Notes under the pieces: model-generated
What the model was told of the DNA's origin: nothing
What the model saw: the letters and a program-made list of their open reading frames with translations, nothing else
Databases searched by the model: none
Translations under genes and position numbers: made by a program
Shown here: positions 1 through 8,602 of the stretch, in pieces
Layout of the letters: every line of letters begins with the position of its first letter
How positions within the stretch are numbered: the first letter of the stretch is position 1
Source of the DNA: Bradyrhizobium diversitatis
Lineage (GTDB): Bacteria; Pseudomonadota; Alphaproteobacteria; Rhizobiales; Xanthobacteraceae
Direction of reading: 5' to 3'
DNA: 64,000 nucleotides
NCBI RefSeq assembly: GCF_016031635.1
Contig: NZ_JACEGD010000004.1
Span: forward strand, 62,001 to 126,000

Positions 1-827
1 TAGTCAGCCATATTGACCGCGAACACTTCCATCTGGCCGAACATCGCGTAGATGTTGGCCTGGTCGATATAGGAGGTGAGATCGCCGCCCCACAGGCAGG
101 AATAGAGCGCCTGGGGTTTGGCTTGCAGGATCTTCGTCACCACCTCGGTGTAGTCAGGCTGGAACAGCTTCGGCCAGGACTCGCTGATGATCTCGACCTC
201 GGGCGCGAAGCGCTTCAGGTACAGCGTGAACTCCGCCGTGGTGTCGCGGCCATAGGCATAATCCGGCGAGCAGGTCGCCCATTTCTTCAAGCCCTTCGCC
301 TTGGCGATCGCCGCGGCATAGCTGCCGCCGACGATGGAGTCGTGCACGCCCTGCCGCGCGGTACGGAACGCGTTGGGAATGCGCTGCTTGGGATCGGCGG
401 TCAGCGCCGAGGTCTCCGAATTGGTGTGAATGCAGAAGACGCCGAGATCGCGCGCGACCTCGTGCACCGCGAAGGCGCCGGAGGAGGCTTCGGCGTCGAT
501 CACGAGCTCGCAGCCGTCGGTGTTGACGAGCTCACGCGCGACGCGGGCGGCTTCCTGCGGCTGGCCCTTGGAGTCGCGGATCACCATCTCGATCTGCCGG
601 CCGGCGAGCCCGCCGGCGGCGTTGACCTTCTCGACCTCGAGCATCACGGCATTGCGCGAGGACGTGCCGAGCTGCGCGACGCGGCCCGACAGGATCGTCG
701 GCATTCCGATCTTGATGGTCTTGGCTTGCGCACGCGCCACCCAGGGCGCGGCAACACTCATCGCACCGGCGCCCATCAGCGCCAGTGTTGAACGGCGGCT
801 GATGCCCGGCGTGCGGGTCCTCGTCAT
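1..827 (-). CDS. ABC transporter substrate-binding protein, branched-chain amino acid type (3' end outside window)
   Basis: Only the N-terminal 275 or so residues are in the window; the gene runs off the left edge. It starts at ATG 827 behind a strong ribosome site (GGAGGGGAG). The N-terminus carries a twin-arginine signal (ISRRSTLALMG, then a hydrophobic stretch ending VARAQA), so the protein should be exported folded by Tat. The mature part begins KTIKIGMPTILSG and continues with VNAAGGLAGRQIEMVIRD, typical of Leu/Ile/Val-type periplasmic binding proteins. The ligand cannot be told. It diverges from the acyl-CoA synthetase operon at 1001, which suggests uptake of an aromatic or carboxylic acid used by that operon; this is inference. 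Confidence 0.85.
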   Translation of the reverse strand, partial: MTRTRTPGISRRSTLALMGAGAMSVAAPWVARAQAKTIKIGMPTILSGRVAQLGTSSRNAVMLEVEKVNAAGGLAGRQIEMVIRDSKGQPQEAARVARELVNTDGCELVIDAEASSGAFAVHEVARDLGVFCIHTNSETSALTADPKQRIPNAFRTARQGVHDSIVGGSYAAAIAKAKGLKKWATCSPDYAYGRDTTAEFTLYLKRFAPEVEIISESWPKLFQPDYTEVVTKILQAKPQALYSCLWGGDLTSYIDQANIYAMFGQMEVFAVNMAD

Positions 828-932
828 TCTCCCCTCCCTCTTTCGGGTCGGCGTTTCCTGATCCCTGTCGGAGATCGTCTTGTCTCCGTCTCTCGAAGGA
901 TTTCAGAGGTAGGGGGGTGACGTCAAGCCAAA

Positions 933-957
933 GATGAATTACGAGTCAGAATTCATC
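933..957. promoter_or_regulatory. 25-bp dyad, candidate TetR operator
   Basis: Arms GATGAATTACGA (933-944) and TCAGAATTCATC (946-957) are symmetric around base 945, with 10 of 12 positions complementary. The dyad lies in the divergent intergenic region (828-1000), 43 bp before the acyl-CoA synthetase ATG. The operon encodes its own TetR regulator at 2491-3132, so autoregulation through this site is the simplest reading. Binding is inferred from symmetry and position only. Confidence 0.5.
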
Positions 958-1000
958 AGGGAAGGAGACGAGGCTAGGAATCGGCCCGAAGCCAGCGAAA

Positions 1001-2494
1001 ATGATCAATCTATCGAGCTTCATCGTCTTTCATGCCCGACGCACGCCGGCGCGGCCCGCGCTGAAATATCGCGGCGAAGAGATTTCCTACGCGGTCCTTG
1101 ATGCACGCGTCCGCAAGGTCGCCGGGTGGCTCGCCGCGCAGGGCATCGGCCCCGGCGATGTCGTGGCCGTACTGATGAAGAACAGCGCGGCGTTCCTGGA
1201 ACTGGTGTTTGCCGCCAGTCATCTCGGCGCAATCTTCTTGCCGATCAACTTCCGTCTCTCGCGCGACGAGGTCGGCTACATCGTCGGCAATGCCGGCGCG
1301 CGCCTGCTGATCGTCGATGAAGAGCTGGCAGCGAATGCCGCGGGCGCCAAGAGTGTCGTGCTCGATGAAGCCGCGCAGCACAGCGTCATGCGTCTCGCGA
1401 GCAGCGCTGCACCCGCGCCGATGCATCCGCGCCAGCCATCGGACCTGATGCGGCTGATGTACACGTCGGGCACGACCGACCGCCCCAAGGGCGTGATGCT
1501 CTCTTACGATAATTTGTACTGGAAGTCCGCCGACCAGGCGATTGCGCTCGGCCTCGGTGCCGAGACGCGGCTTCTCGTCGTCGGTCCGCTCTATCACGTC
1601 GGTGCACTCGATCTGCCGGGCATCGCCGTGCTCTGGCATGGCGGCTTCATCCGCATCGAACGCAATTTCGAGCCGGAGACGGCGCTTGCGGCGATCGCCG
1701 AGGACAGGCTCAACGCCGCCTGGTTCGCGCCGGTCATGACCACGGCGATGCTCACCTGTCCCACCCGCGATCGCTACGACGTCTCCAGCCTGACATGGGC
1801 TATCGGCGGCGGCGAGAAGACGCCGGAGTTGCGCATCCGCGCCTTCTCCGAATACTTCCGCAACGCGCGCTATATCGACGCCTATGGCCTCACCGAGACC
1901 GTCGGCGGCGACACCTTCATGGAAGCCGGCCGCGAGATCGAGAAGATCGGCTCCACCGGCCGCGCCATTGCCCATGTCGAGATCGAGATCCGCGACGAGG
2001 ACGGCAAGGTCCTGCCGCCGAACGTCAACGGCGAAATCTGCCTGCGGGGGCCGAAAATCACGCGCGGCTATTGGAAGGATCCGGAGAAGACGGCCTCGGC
2101 CTTCTTCGGCGACTGGTTCCGCAGCGGCGACGTCGGCTATCTCGACGACGAGGGCTTTCTGTACCTGACCGACCGCAAGAAGGACATGATCATCTCCGGT
2201 GGCGAGAACATCGCCTCCTCCGAGGTCGAGCGCGTCATCTACGATCTGCCCGAAGTGCGCGAGGTCGCCGTGATTGGCCTGCGCGATGCGCGCTGGGGCG
2301 AGCGGCCGGTCGCCATCGTCGTGCTGGCTGACGGCGCCAGCCTCGACCTCTCTGCCCTCACCGAACATTGCCGTGCACGGCTGGCGAGCTTCAAGGTGCC
2401 GAAACAGCTCGTCGTCCGCGATAGCCTGCCGCGCAATCCAAGCGGAAAGATCCTCAAGCGCGTGCTGCGCGCCGAGCTGGAGACGTCTGAATGA
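1001..2494 (+). CDS. AMP-forming acyl-CoA synthetase (class I adenylate-forming)
   Basis: Activates a carboxylic acid to its CoA thioester through an acyl-adenylate. The 497 residues cover the full ANL fold: P-loop YTSGTTDRPKG at residues 154-164, the DAYGLTET A5 region, then TGDW-type (WFRSGDVGYLD) and DRKKDMIISGGENI hinge motifs, ending with the catalytic-lysine segment NPSGKILKRVLR. The P-loop has Asp where most members have Gly (TSGTTG). It is the first gene of an operon with a TetR regulator and a Baeyer-Villiger monooxygenase, so a substrate from ketone or aromatic breakdown is plausible. Medium-chain, long-chain or aromatic acid specificity cannot be assigned by eye. Confidence 0.88.
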   Translation: MINLSSFIVFHARRTPARPALKYRGEEISYAVLDARVRKVAGWLAAQGIGPGDVVAVLMKNSAAFLELVFAASHLGAIFLPINFRLSRDEVGYIVGNAGARLLIVDEELAANAAGAKSVVLDEAAQHSVMRLASSAAPAPMHPRQPSDLMRLMYTSGTTDRPKGVMLSYDNLYWKSADQAIALGLGAETRLLVVGPLYHVGALDLPGIAVLWHGGFIRIERNFEPETALAAIAEDRLNAAWFAPVMTTAMLTCPTRDRYDVSSLTWAIGGGEKTPELRIRAFSEYFRNARYIDAYGLTETVGGDTFMEAGREIEKIGSTGRAIAHVEIEIRDEDGKVLPPNVNGEICLRGPKITRGYWKDPEKTASAFFGDWFRSGDVGYLDDEGFLYLTDRKKDMIISGGENIASSEVERVIYDLPEVREVAVIGLRDARWGERPVAIVVLADGASLDLSALTEHCRARLASFKVPKQLVVRDSLPRNPSGKILKRVLRAELETSE

Positions 2495-3132
2495 CGCAAG
2501 TGAACGCCAAGGTGACGAAGCTCAACCGCGTCGAGCGCAACGCCTGGACCAAGCAGAAGATATTCGAGGCCGCCACCAAGGTCGTGGGCAGATACGGCTA
2601 TGCCGAAGCCTCGGTCGCCCGCATCACCGAACAGGCCGGCGTCGCGCAGGGCACCTTCTACAATCATTTCGAGAACCGCCAGGAATTGCTCGACCAGCTC
2701 CTGCCCAAGATCGGTCTCGACATGGTTGAATTCATCCGCGCTCGCACCGGCACGGCGGATGCGGCACGGCAGGAGATCGCGCGCTTCTCCGCCTTCTTCG
2801 ACTTCATCCGCGAGGTGCCGGAATTTCTGCGCATCCTCAACGAGGCCGAGTTCTTCGCACCAACCGGGTATCAGAAGCATCTCGACAACATTTCGGTCGC
2901 CTATGTCCGTATCCTGCGCCGGGCTCGTCTTGCAGGCGCGATCGAGGATTACAGCGATGATGAATTCGAGGCGATCGTCCACATGCTGATGGGGGCGCGC
3001 GGCTATCTCAGCCGCCGCTATTCCTATTCGGAAGGCGGCGTCACCACCGTACCCGATCACGTCATCTCCGCCTATCGCAAGCTGATGACGCGCGGCCTCT
3101 TCACTGCCCCCGGAGATCAGGACACGCCATGA
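2491..3132 (+). CDS. TetR/AcrR family transcriptional regulator
   Basis: 213 residues with the N-terminal TetR helix-turn-helix (about residues 15-62: KIFEAATKVVGRYGY, then ITEQAGVAQGTFYNHFENR) and a C-terminal ligand-binding region ending near the usual family length. The start ATG overlaps the stop of the synthetase (ATGA at 2491-2494), and its own stop overlaps the next ATG, so the three genes are translationally coupled. It probably represses its own operon and perhaps the divergent binding-protein gene; the dyad at 933-957 is the candidate operator. The effector is unknown, probably an acyl-CoA or ketone. Confidence 0.9.
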   Translation: MTQVNAKVTKLNRVERNAWTKQKIFEAATKVVGRYGYAEASVARITEQAGVAQGTFYNHFENRQELLDQLLPKIGLDMVEFIRARTGTADAARQEIARFSAFFDFIREVPEFLRILNEAEFFAPTGYQKHLDNISVAYVRILRRARLAGAIEDYSDDEFEAIVHMLMGARGYLSRRYSYSEGGVTTVPDHVISAYRKLMTRGLFTAPGDQDTP

Positions 3133-5042
3133 ACATCGAATCTCCGCACAAGCCGCTCGACCTCGCCTCGGCCATCGCCGAGGGCGATATCCGTTGCCTG
3201 CTAATGGTGCTGGTGCACATGACCGGCGACGAGAAGTGGCTGGCCCCCCCATACCTGCCCAAGCGCGATATCCGCCTCATCCCCGATCCCGAGGCCGGGG
3301 TTACCCGGGAGATCCAGGACGAGATCCGCGCCGCCGTGGTCAAGCTCTTCGCCGACGGCACACCGAAGCCCGTGATCACCGACCCGGGCGAGGAATTGCT
3401 GCTGAGGATGATGCGCGCCTGCCTCGGCGAGAACGTCGCGCCCGAATATGCCCCGCTGATGCGCGAAGAGATGGGCTTCGTGGCGCGCGAGGCACGCTGG
3501 GCGACGCGCCCTTCCGACGAGAAGCTTGCGGACCAGCACGTGCTGATCGTTGGCGCCGGCGTCTGCGCCATCGCGCTCGGCGTGGCGCTCGGCCATCTCG
3601 GCATCCCCTACACCATCGTCGAGAAGAACGAAGAACTCGGCGGCACCTGGTGGATCAACCGCTATCCCGGCTGCGGCGTCGATACGCCGAACCACTCCTA
3701 TTCGTATTCATTCGGATCGCGCAATGCCTGGACGCGCTACTTCTGCCAGCGCGAGGAGCTGCTCGGCTATTTGCTGAAGGTCGCCGACGAATATGGCATC
3801 CGCAAGCATCTGCGCGTCAACACCGAGCTGACCTCGTCGCGCTGGGACGAAGGCAGGCGGCGCTGGATCTCCACGCTGAAAACGGAGAATGGCGAAGAGA
3901 CTTTCGAATCCACCGCGCTTGTCTCGGCCATCGGCCAGCTCAACGATCCCTCACGCGCCCGCTTCGAAGGCGAGGACAGCTTCAAGGGAACGATCCTGCA
4001 TTCGGCCGTGTGGTCCGATGACATCAGCGTCGAGGGCAAGCACGTCGCCGTGATCGGCACCGGTGCCACTTCGATGCAGCTCGTGCCGTCGATTGCCGGC
4101 CGCGCAGCCTCGGTCACGGTCTACCAGCGCAGCGCGCAATGGGCTCGCCCGGTGAAAGGCTATGCCGACCCGATCAGCGAAGGCGCACGCTGGCTGCTGG
4201 CGCATCTGCCGTTCTATGTGCAGTGGTACCGCTTCAACATGTTCTGGCGCTACGGCGATGGCCTCTTGCCCTTCCTGCGCAAGGACCCGGCCTGGCCGCA
4301 TCCCGAGCGCGCCGTCAACAAGGGCAACGACCGGCACCGCCAGGAGCTGACGGACTTCATCCTGTCGGAGCTGCAGGGACGCCCCGACCTGATCGAGAAA
4401 TGCGTGCCGACCTATCCGCCCTATGGCAAGCGCATCCTGCTCGACAACAATTGGTTCAAGACTTTGAGGCGAGACAACGTCGAGCTCGTCACCGAGACGA
4501 TCAGCCATTTTGACGAGAGCGGCATTGTCACCGCCGACGGCAGGCAGCGCCCGGCCGAAATCATCGTTGTCGCCACCGGATTCAAGGTGACGGAGATGGC
4601 TGCGCGCCTCAATATCAGCGGGCGCGGGGGCACGAATCTGCGTGAAGCCTGGACCAACGACAATCCGACCGCGTTCCTCGGCCTCACCGTGCCGGGCTTT
4701 CCGAACTTCTTCTGCATGCTCGGCCCGAACTCAGGACCGGCCCATGGCGGCAGCGTCATCTTCCAGTCGGAATGCCAGAGCCGCTACATCACGGCATGTC
4801 TCGTCGACATGATCGAACGGGACATCGCCGCGATCGATGTCCGCCAGGACGTGCTCGACGAGTACGTCCGCAAGGTCGATGCCGAGCACGAGTCGATGAT
4901 CTGGACCCATCCGGGCATGAGCACCTACTACCGCAACAGCAGTGGCCGCGTGTTCTCGGCGATGCCGTGGCGGTTCGTGGATTACTGGCGCATGACGCAT
5001 GACCCCGATTTGGGGCAGTACAAGCTGACGAAGGCTGACTGA
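3129..5042 (+). CDS. Baeyer-Villiger flavin monooxygenase, 4-hydroxyacetophenone monooxygenase-like
   Basis: FAD- and NADPH-dependent enzyme that inserts oxygen next to a ketone carbonyl. At 637 residues it has an N-terminal extension of about 135 residues before the first Rossmann motif (VGAGVCAIALG, residues 141-151), as in HAPMO-type enzymes. The Baeyer-Villiger fingerprint FKGTILHSAVWSD begins at residue 285 and is followed by the NADPH Rossmann motif VIGTGATSMQ. The C-terminal MLGPNSGPAHGG region is also typical. It is coupled to the TetR gene by an ATGA overlap. With the CoA ligase it suggests a ketone to ester to acid to acyl-CoA route. The exact ketone is unknown. Confidence 0.87.
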   Translation: MNIESPHKPLDLASAIAEGDIRCLLMVLVHMTGDEKWLAPPYLPKRDIRLIPDPEAGVTREIQDEIRAAVVKLFADGTPKPVITDPGEELLLRMMRACLGENVAPEYAPLMREEMGFVAREARWATRPSDEKLADQHVLIVGAGVCAIALGVALGHLGIPYTIVEKNEELGGTWWINRYPGCGVDTPNHSYSYSFGSRNAWTRYFCQREELLGYLLKVADEYGIRKHLRVNTELTSSRWDEGRRRWISTLKTENGEETFESTALVSAIGQLNDPSRARFEGEDSFKGTILHSAVWSDDISVEGKHVAVIGTGATSMQLVPSIAGRAASVTVYQRSAQWARPVKGYADPISEGARWLLAHLPFYVQWYRFNMFWRYGDGLLPFLRKDPAWPHPERAVNKGNDRHRQELTDFILSELQGRPDLIEKCVPTYPPYGKRILLDNNWFKTLRRDNVELVTETISHFDESGIVTADGRQRPAEIIVVATGFKVTEMAARLNISGRGGTNLREAWTNDNPTAFLGLTVPGFPNFFCMLGPNSGPAHGGSVIFQSECQSRYITACLVDMIERDIAAIDVRQDVLDEYVRKVDAEHESMIWTHPGMSTYYRNSSGRVFSAMPWRFVDYWRMTHDPDLGQYKLTKAD

Positions 5043-5065
5043 ACTGGAGCGGCAACACCAGTGCA

Positions 5066-5204
5066 CCCTCTCCCCTTGTGGACGAGGGTGGCTTCGCGAA
5101 GGCGAAGCCGGGTGAGGGGTATCTATCCCCGCGAGCAGTCTGGCCAGTCGCGAGAACCCCTCATCCGGCGCGACGCGCCACCTTCTCCCACAAGGGGAGA
5201 AGGG
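5066..5204. repeat. Intergenic palindromic repeat, family 1
   Basis: Fills the gap between two convergent genes. CCCTCTCCCCTTGTGG at 5066-5081 faces CCACAAGGGGAGAAGGG at 5188-5204, and the inner arms CCGGGTGAGGGGT and ACCCCTCATCCGG also pair with one mismatch. Similar units occur at 19421-19550, 28988-29120 and 58311-58507. It is probably a REP/BIME-like element and could act as a bidirectional transcription stop. Confidence 0.75.
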
Positions 5205-5211
5205 AAGCAAA

Positions 5212-6327
5212 CTACGCCGCCAGCCCGCTCTCCACCGGAGCGAACTCCAGCCCGAGACTCTCTGCCACCGCCTTGTTCGTAATCCGGCCGCCATGCACAT
5301 TGAGGCCGTTGCGCAAATGCGGGTTCTCCAGCACCGCCGCAAACCCCTTGTTCGCGAGCATCAGTCCGAACGGCAGCGTCGCATTGTTCAGCGCCTGACT
5401 CGAGGTCACCGGCACCGCGCCCGGCATGTTGGCGACGCAATAATGCACGACGCCGTCGACCTCGTAGGTCGGCTCGGCGTGCGTGGTCGGATGAGAGGTC
5501 TCGAAGCAACCGCCCTGGTCGATCGCGACGTCGACCAGCACGGCCCCCGGCCGCATCGATTTCAGCATGGCGCGCGTGACGAGCTTCGGCGCACTGGCGC
5601 CCGGCACCAGCACTGCACCGATCACGACGTCGGCGGCGAACACCTCGTCCTCGACCGATTCAATGGTCGAGAAACGCGTGCGCACGCGTCCGGCAAAGAG
5701 ATCGTCCAGTTCGCGCAAGCGCGGGATCGAGCGGTCGATCACGGTGACTTCGGCACCGAGGCCGGCGGCCATGCGCGCAGCCTGGGTTCCGACCACGCCG
5801 CCGCCGAGCACGACGACGCGCGCCGGCTGCACGCCCGGTACACCGCCAAGGAGCAAGCCGCGGCCCCCGGCCGAGCGCTTGAGCGCGGCGCCGGCGGCCT
5901 CGATGGCGAGGCGGCCGGCGACTTCGCTCATCGGGGCGAGCAGCGGGAGGTGACCGCTCGCATCCGTGACGGTCTCATAGGCGATCGCGGTGCAGCCGGA
6001 GTCGATCAGGCCCTTGGCCTGCTCCGGATGCGGCGCAAGATGAAGATAAGTAAACAGGATCTGGCCCTCGCAGAGCTGGGCCCATTCGCTCTTCTGCGGC
6101 TCCTTGACCTTCACGATCATCTCGGACCTGGCAAAGATCTCGCGGGCGGTCTCCGCAATGGACGCCCCTGCCCGCCGATACACCTCGTCGGACGCGCCGA
6201 TGCCACTGCCGGCGCCGGTTTCGACCGTCACCTGGTGCCCGGCGGCGACATACTCGCGGACGGCGCCCGGGGTGAGCCCGACGCGATATTCCTGCAGCTT
6301 GATCTCCTTGGGCACACCGACGCGCAT
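5212..6327 (-). CDS. ald: Alanine dehydrogenase
   Basis: Catalyses reversible NAD-dependent deamination of L-alanine to pyruvate and ammonia. Starting at ATG 6327 (ribosome site AAGGGAG 8 bases upstream) gives 371 residues, the normal family length; a start 18 bases upstream is less likely. The N-terminus MRVGVPKEIK is standard. Substrate-binding Lys75 (KVKEPQ) and His96 (YLHLAPH) fall at the canonical positions. The NAD Rossmann motif VVLGGGVVGTQAARMA and the later HYCVANMPGAVP complete the signature. It diverges from an Lrp-family gene, the usual arrangement for an alanine-responsive activator and its target. Confidence 0.96.
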   Translation of the reverse strand: MRVGVPKEIKLQEYRVGLTPGAVREYVAAGHQVTVETGAGSGIGASDEVYRRAGASIAETAREIFARSEMIVKVKEPQKSEWAQLCEGQILFTYLHLAPHPEQAKGLIDSGCTAIAYETVTDASGHLPLLAPMSEVAGRLAIEAAGAALKRSAGGRGLLLGGVPGVQPARVVVLGGGVVGTQAARMAAGLGAEVTVIDRSIPRLRELDDLFAGRVRTRFSTIESVEDEVFAADVVIGAVLVPGASAPKLVTRAMLKSMRPGAVLVDVAIDQGGCFETSHPTTHAEPTYEVDGVVHYCVANMPGAVPVTSSQALNNATLPFGLMLANKGFAAVLENPHLRNGLNVHGGRITNKAVAESLGLEFAPVESGLAA

Positions 6328-6471
6328 TCCGAGCTCCCTTGCCAACGCACTGATTCCGCTCGCTCATCGTAGCGACGGCGCCCGTTTGGTTTCGTGCAAA
6401 TATCCGCTAGGTTCGGCACGCTCGCGCCGGTTTCCGGCGCAGAAGTGCCCTTTCACGCTGGAAACGAAACC

Positions 6472-6951
6472 TTGGCCCTCGACCGGAAAGACCTCGCGAT
6501 CCTCGCGGAACTCACGACCAATGCGCGGGCCAGCCACACCGAGCTTGCCAACAAGATCGGCCTGTCGAGCACGGCGCTGGCGCGGCGGCAGAAGGCGCTG
6601 GAGGACGACGGCTACATCCAGGCCTACCAGGCCGCGCTCGACCTCGCCCAGTTCGGCCTCACCACCACCGTGCTGGTTCGCATCGCATTGGAGAGCCAGA
6701 GCGACGATGCGCTGAAGGCGTTCGAGGCGGAGGTGGTGAAATGCCCCTCGGTCGTGCGCTGCTTCCTGATGTCGGGCACCGACGACTACATCTTGATCGT
6801 GCTTGCCCGCGATATCCAGGATTTCGAGCGGATCCACCGCACCGAGCTGTCCCGCCTGCCCCGCGTCGCGCGGGTGCAATCGAGCTTCGCGCTGCGCGAG
6901 ATCGTCAACCGCGCGGTACCGACCGTGGTGTTCGGGGAGACGAAGCGCTGA
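6472..6951 (+). CDS. Lrp/AsnC family regulator, likely controller of ald
   Basis: Small winged-helix regulator with a C-terminal RAM/AsnC ligand domain. The conserved protein begins at LDRKDLAILAELTTNARA; the helix-turn-helix is SHTELANKIGLSSTALARRQ and the RAM domain covers roughly the last 80 residues. The start is uncertain: TTG 6472 gives 159 residues, close to the family norm, while in-frame GTG codons at 6445 and 6394 would add 9 or 26 residues of unconserved sequence. It diverges from alanine dehydrogenase and is probably its alanine-sensing regulator. The short intergenic region at 6328-6471 should hold both promoters. Confidence 0.88.
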   Translation: MALDRKDLAILAELTTNARASHTELANKIGLSSTALARRQKALEDDGYIQAYQAALDLAQFGLTTTVLVRIALESQSDDALKAFEAEVVKCPSVVRCFLMSGTDDYILIVLARDIQDFERIHRTELSRLPRVARVQSSFALREIVNRAVPTVVFGETKR

Positions 6952-7090
6952 ACCTCGTCTGTCCCAACCAGAGAACCGGTCGGGAACCAAGCGGCCCGTC
7001 ATCCGTTGGGCGCTATTGGCCAGCGCCGGCAATGCATCCTCGCGTCACAGCCACGATTGCCCGGCTCGGCCCTTCCGCAGGGAACAGACC

Positions 7091-7582
7091 ATGGCCGACA
7101 TCGCGGATCAGACCCCCGAACGCATTCCGATCAACCTCGTCGTCAATGGCGCAGGGCGCACACTCGAGGTCGCGCCGTGGACCACGCTTCTGGATGCCCT
7201 GCGTGACCGCCTGGAGTTGACCGGCACCAAGAAGGGCTGCGATCACGGCCAATGCGGCGCCTGCACCGTGCTGGTCGACGGAAGACGGGTCAATTCCTGC
7301 CTGACCCTCGCTGTCATGAAGGATGGTGCTGAGATCACGACGGTTGAAGGCTTGGCCAAAGACGGCACCCTGCATCCCCTGCAACAGGCCTTCATCGACC
7401 ATGACGCCTTTCAGTGCGGCTATTGTACGCCGGGACAGATTTGCTCGGCGGCCGGCCTGCTGGCCGAAGGCCGTGCGCGGGATGCCGACGAGATCCGGGA
7501 GCTGATGAGCGGAAATCTCTGCCGGTGCGGCGCCTACCCCAACATCGTGGCTGCGATCGAACAGGCAATGAGCCGGTCATGA
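7091..7582 (+). CDS. (2Fe-2S) subunit of a xanthine-oxidase-family aldehyde oxidoreductase
   Basis: 163 residues carrying both iron-sulfur clusters of the family: a plant-ferredoxin motif (GCDHGQCGACTV, then VNSC) and the helical-bundle motif (FQCGYCTPGQIC, then GNLCRCGAY). It passes electrons from molybdenum to FAD. It begins at ATG 7091; the longer open frame upstream overlaps the Lrp gene and has no homologous content. Subunit order and the cofactor pattern of the next gene resemble the PaoABC (YagTSR) aldehyde oxidoreductase. Unlike PaoA it has no Tat signal, so the complex is probably cytoplasmic. The stop overlaps the next start (ATGA). Confidence 0.93.
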   Translation: MADIADQTPERIPINLVVNGAGRTLEVAPWTTLLDALRDRLELTGTKKGCDHGQCGACTVLVDGRRVNSCLTLAVMKDGAEITTVEGLAKDGTLHPLQQAFIDHDAFQCGYCTPGQICSAAGLLAEGRARDADEIRELMSGNLCRCGAYPNIVAAIEQAMSRS

Positions 7583-8595
7583 ACAACTTCCAATATTCCC
7601 GCGCAAGCGACGTTGCCGACGCCATTCGCCTGCTCGCCGCCGATCCAGGCGCGAAGCTGATCGCCGGCGGCACCAACCTGATCGACCTGATGAAAGAGAA
7701 CGTCGAACGGCCCTCCCGGCTGATCGACATCTCCCGCCTGCCGCTCCGCGACATCGAGGAGACTGCCGATGGCGGCCTGCGCATCGGCGCCTTGGTGCCG
7801 AATTCGGATCTCGCCTATCATCCGCTGATCGAGCAGCGCTATCCCCTGCTCGCCAGCGCCATCCTGGCAGGTGCCTCCGCGCAACTGCGCAACATGGCCT
7901 CGGTCGGCGGCAACCTGATGCAACGAACGCGCTGCGCCTATTTCTATGACACGACGACGCCTTGCAACAAGCGAAGTCCCGGTACGGGCTGCTCGGCACG
8001 CGATGGCCTCAATCGGAACCATGCGATCCTCGGCACCAGCACGTCCTGCATCGCGACCAATCCCTCCGACATGAGCGTGGCGCTGGCGGCACTCGGTGCG
8101 CTCGTCCACATTGCAGGCCGCACGGGCGAGCGCACCGTCGCGCTGACTGATTTCCATCGGCTTCCTGACGACAAGCCTCACCTCGATACGAATCTCGGCA
8201 GCGGCGAGATCATCACCGCAATCGAGCTGCCGCCGCAGGGTTTTGCCCGGAACTACAGCTACCTGAAGATCCGCGACCGGCTGTCCTACGCCTTCGCCCT
8301 GGTCTCGGTCGCAGCCGCGATCGAGCTGGAAGGCAACGCGATCAGCGAAGCGCGCCTGGCGCTCGGCGGCGTTGCTCACAAGCCCTGGCGAAGTCCCGAA
8401 GCCGAAGCGGCACTGCGCGGCCAGGCGGCAACACCGGATCATTTCGGGCGCGCCGCCGACCTGCTGCTGCAGGGAGCAACCGCTCGCTCGCACAACGGAT
8501 TCAAGATCGAGCTCGCGCGCCGAGCCGTCGTGCGGGCGCTGATCCAGGCCACAAACGCCACACCGCAATCCCAAGCTCACAAGAAGATCGCATGA
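7579..8595 (+). CDS. FAD-binding subunit with an extra iron-sulfur motif (PaoB-like)
   Basis: 338 residues of the CO dehydrogenase flavoprotein / xanthine dehydrogenase FAD family. FAD loops are visible as LIAGGTNLIDLMKENVERP and LRNMASVGGNLMQRTRC. An insertion carries four cysteines (C119, C129, C138, C157) in a CAYFYDTTTPCNKRSPGTGC context, which matches the [4Fe-4S]-binding insertion of PaoB-type subunits and is absent from ordinary xanthine dehydrogenases. It starts at ATG 7579, overlapping the previous stop. It receives electrons from the 2Fe-2S subunit and passes them to an unknown acceptor. Confidence 0.92.
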   Translation: MNNFQYSRASDVADAIRLLAADPGAKLIAGGTNLIDLMKENVERPSRLIDISRLPLRDIEETADGGLRIGALVPNSDLAYHPLIEQRYPLLASAILAGASAQLRNMASVGGNLMQRTRCAYFYDTTTPCNKRSPGTGCSARDGLNRNHAILGTSTSCIATNPSDMSVALAALGALVHIAGRTGERTVALTDFHRLPDDKPHLDTNLGSGEIITAIELPPQGFARNYSYLKIRDRLSYAFALVSVAAAIELEGNAISEARLALGGVAHKPWRSPEAEAALRGQAATPDHFGRAADLLLQGATARSHNGFKIELARRAVVRALIQATNATPQSQAHKKIA

Positions 8596-8602
8596 GGGCC
8601 CG

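Noticed and set aside
1010..2368. 452-codon open frame on the minus strand
   Set aside because: Antisense to the acyl-CoA synthetase, which has full family motifs.
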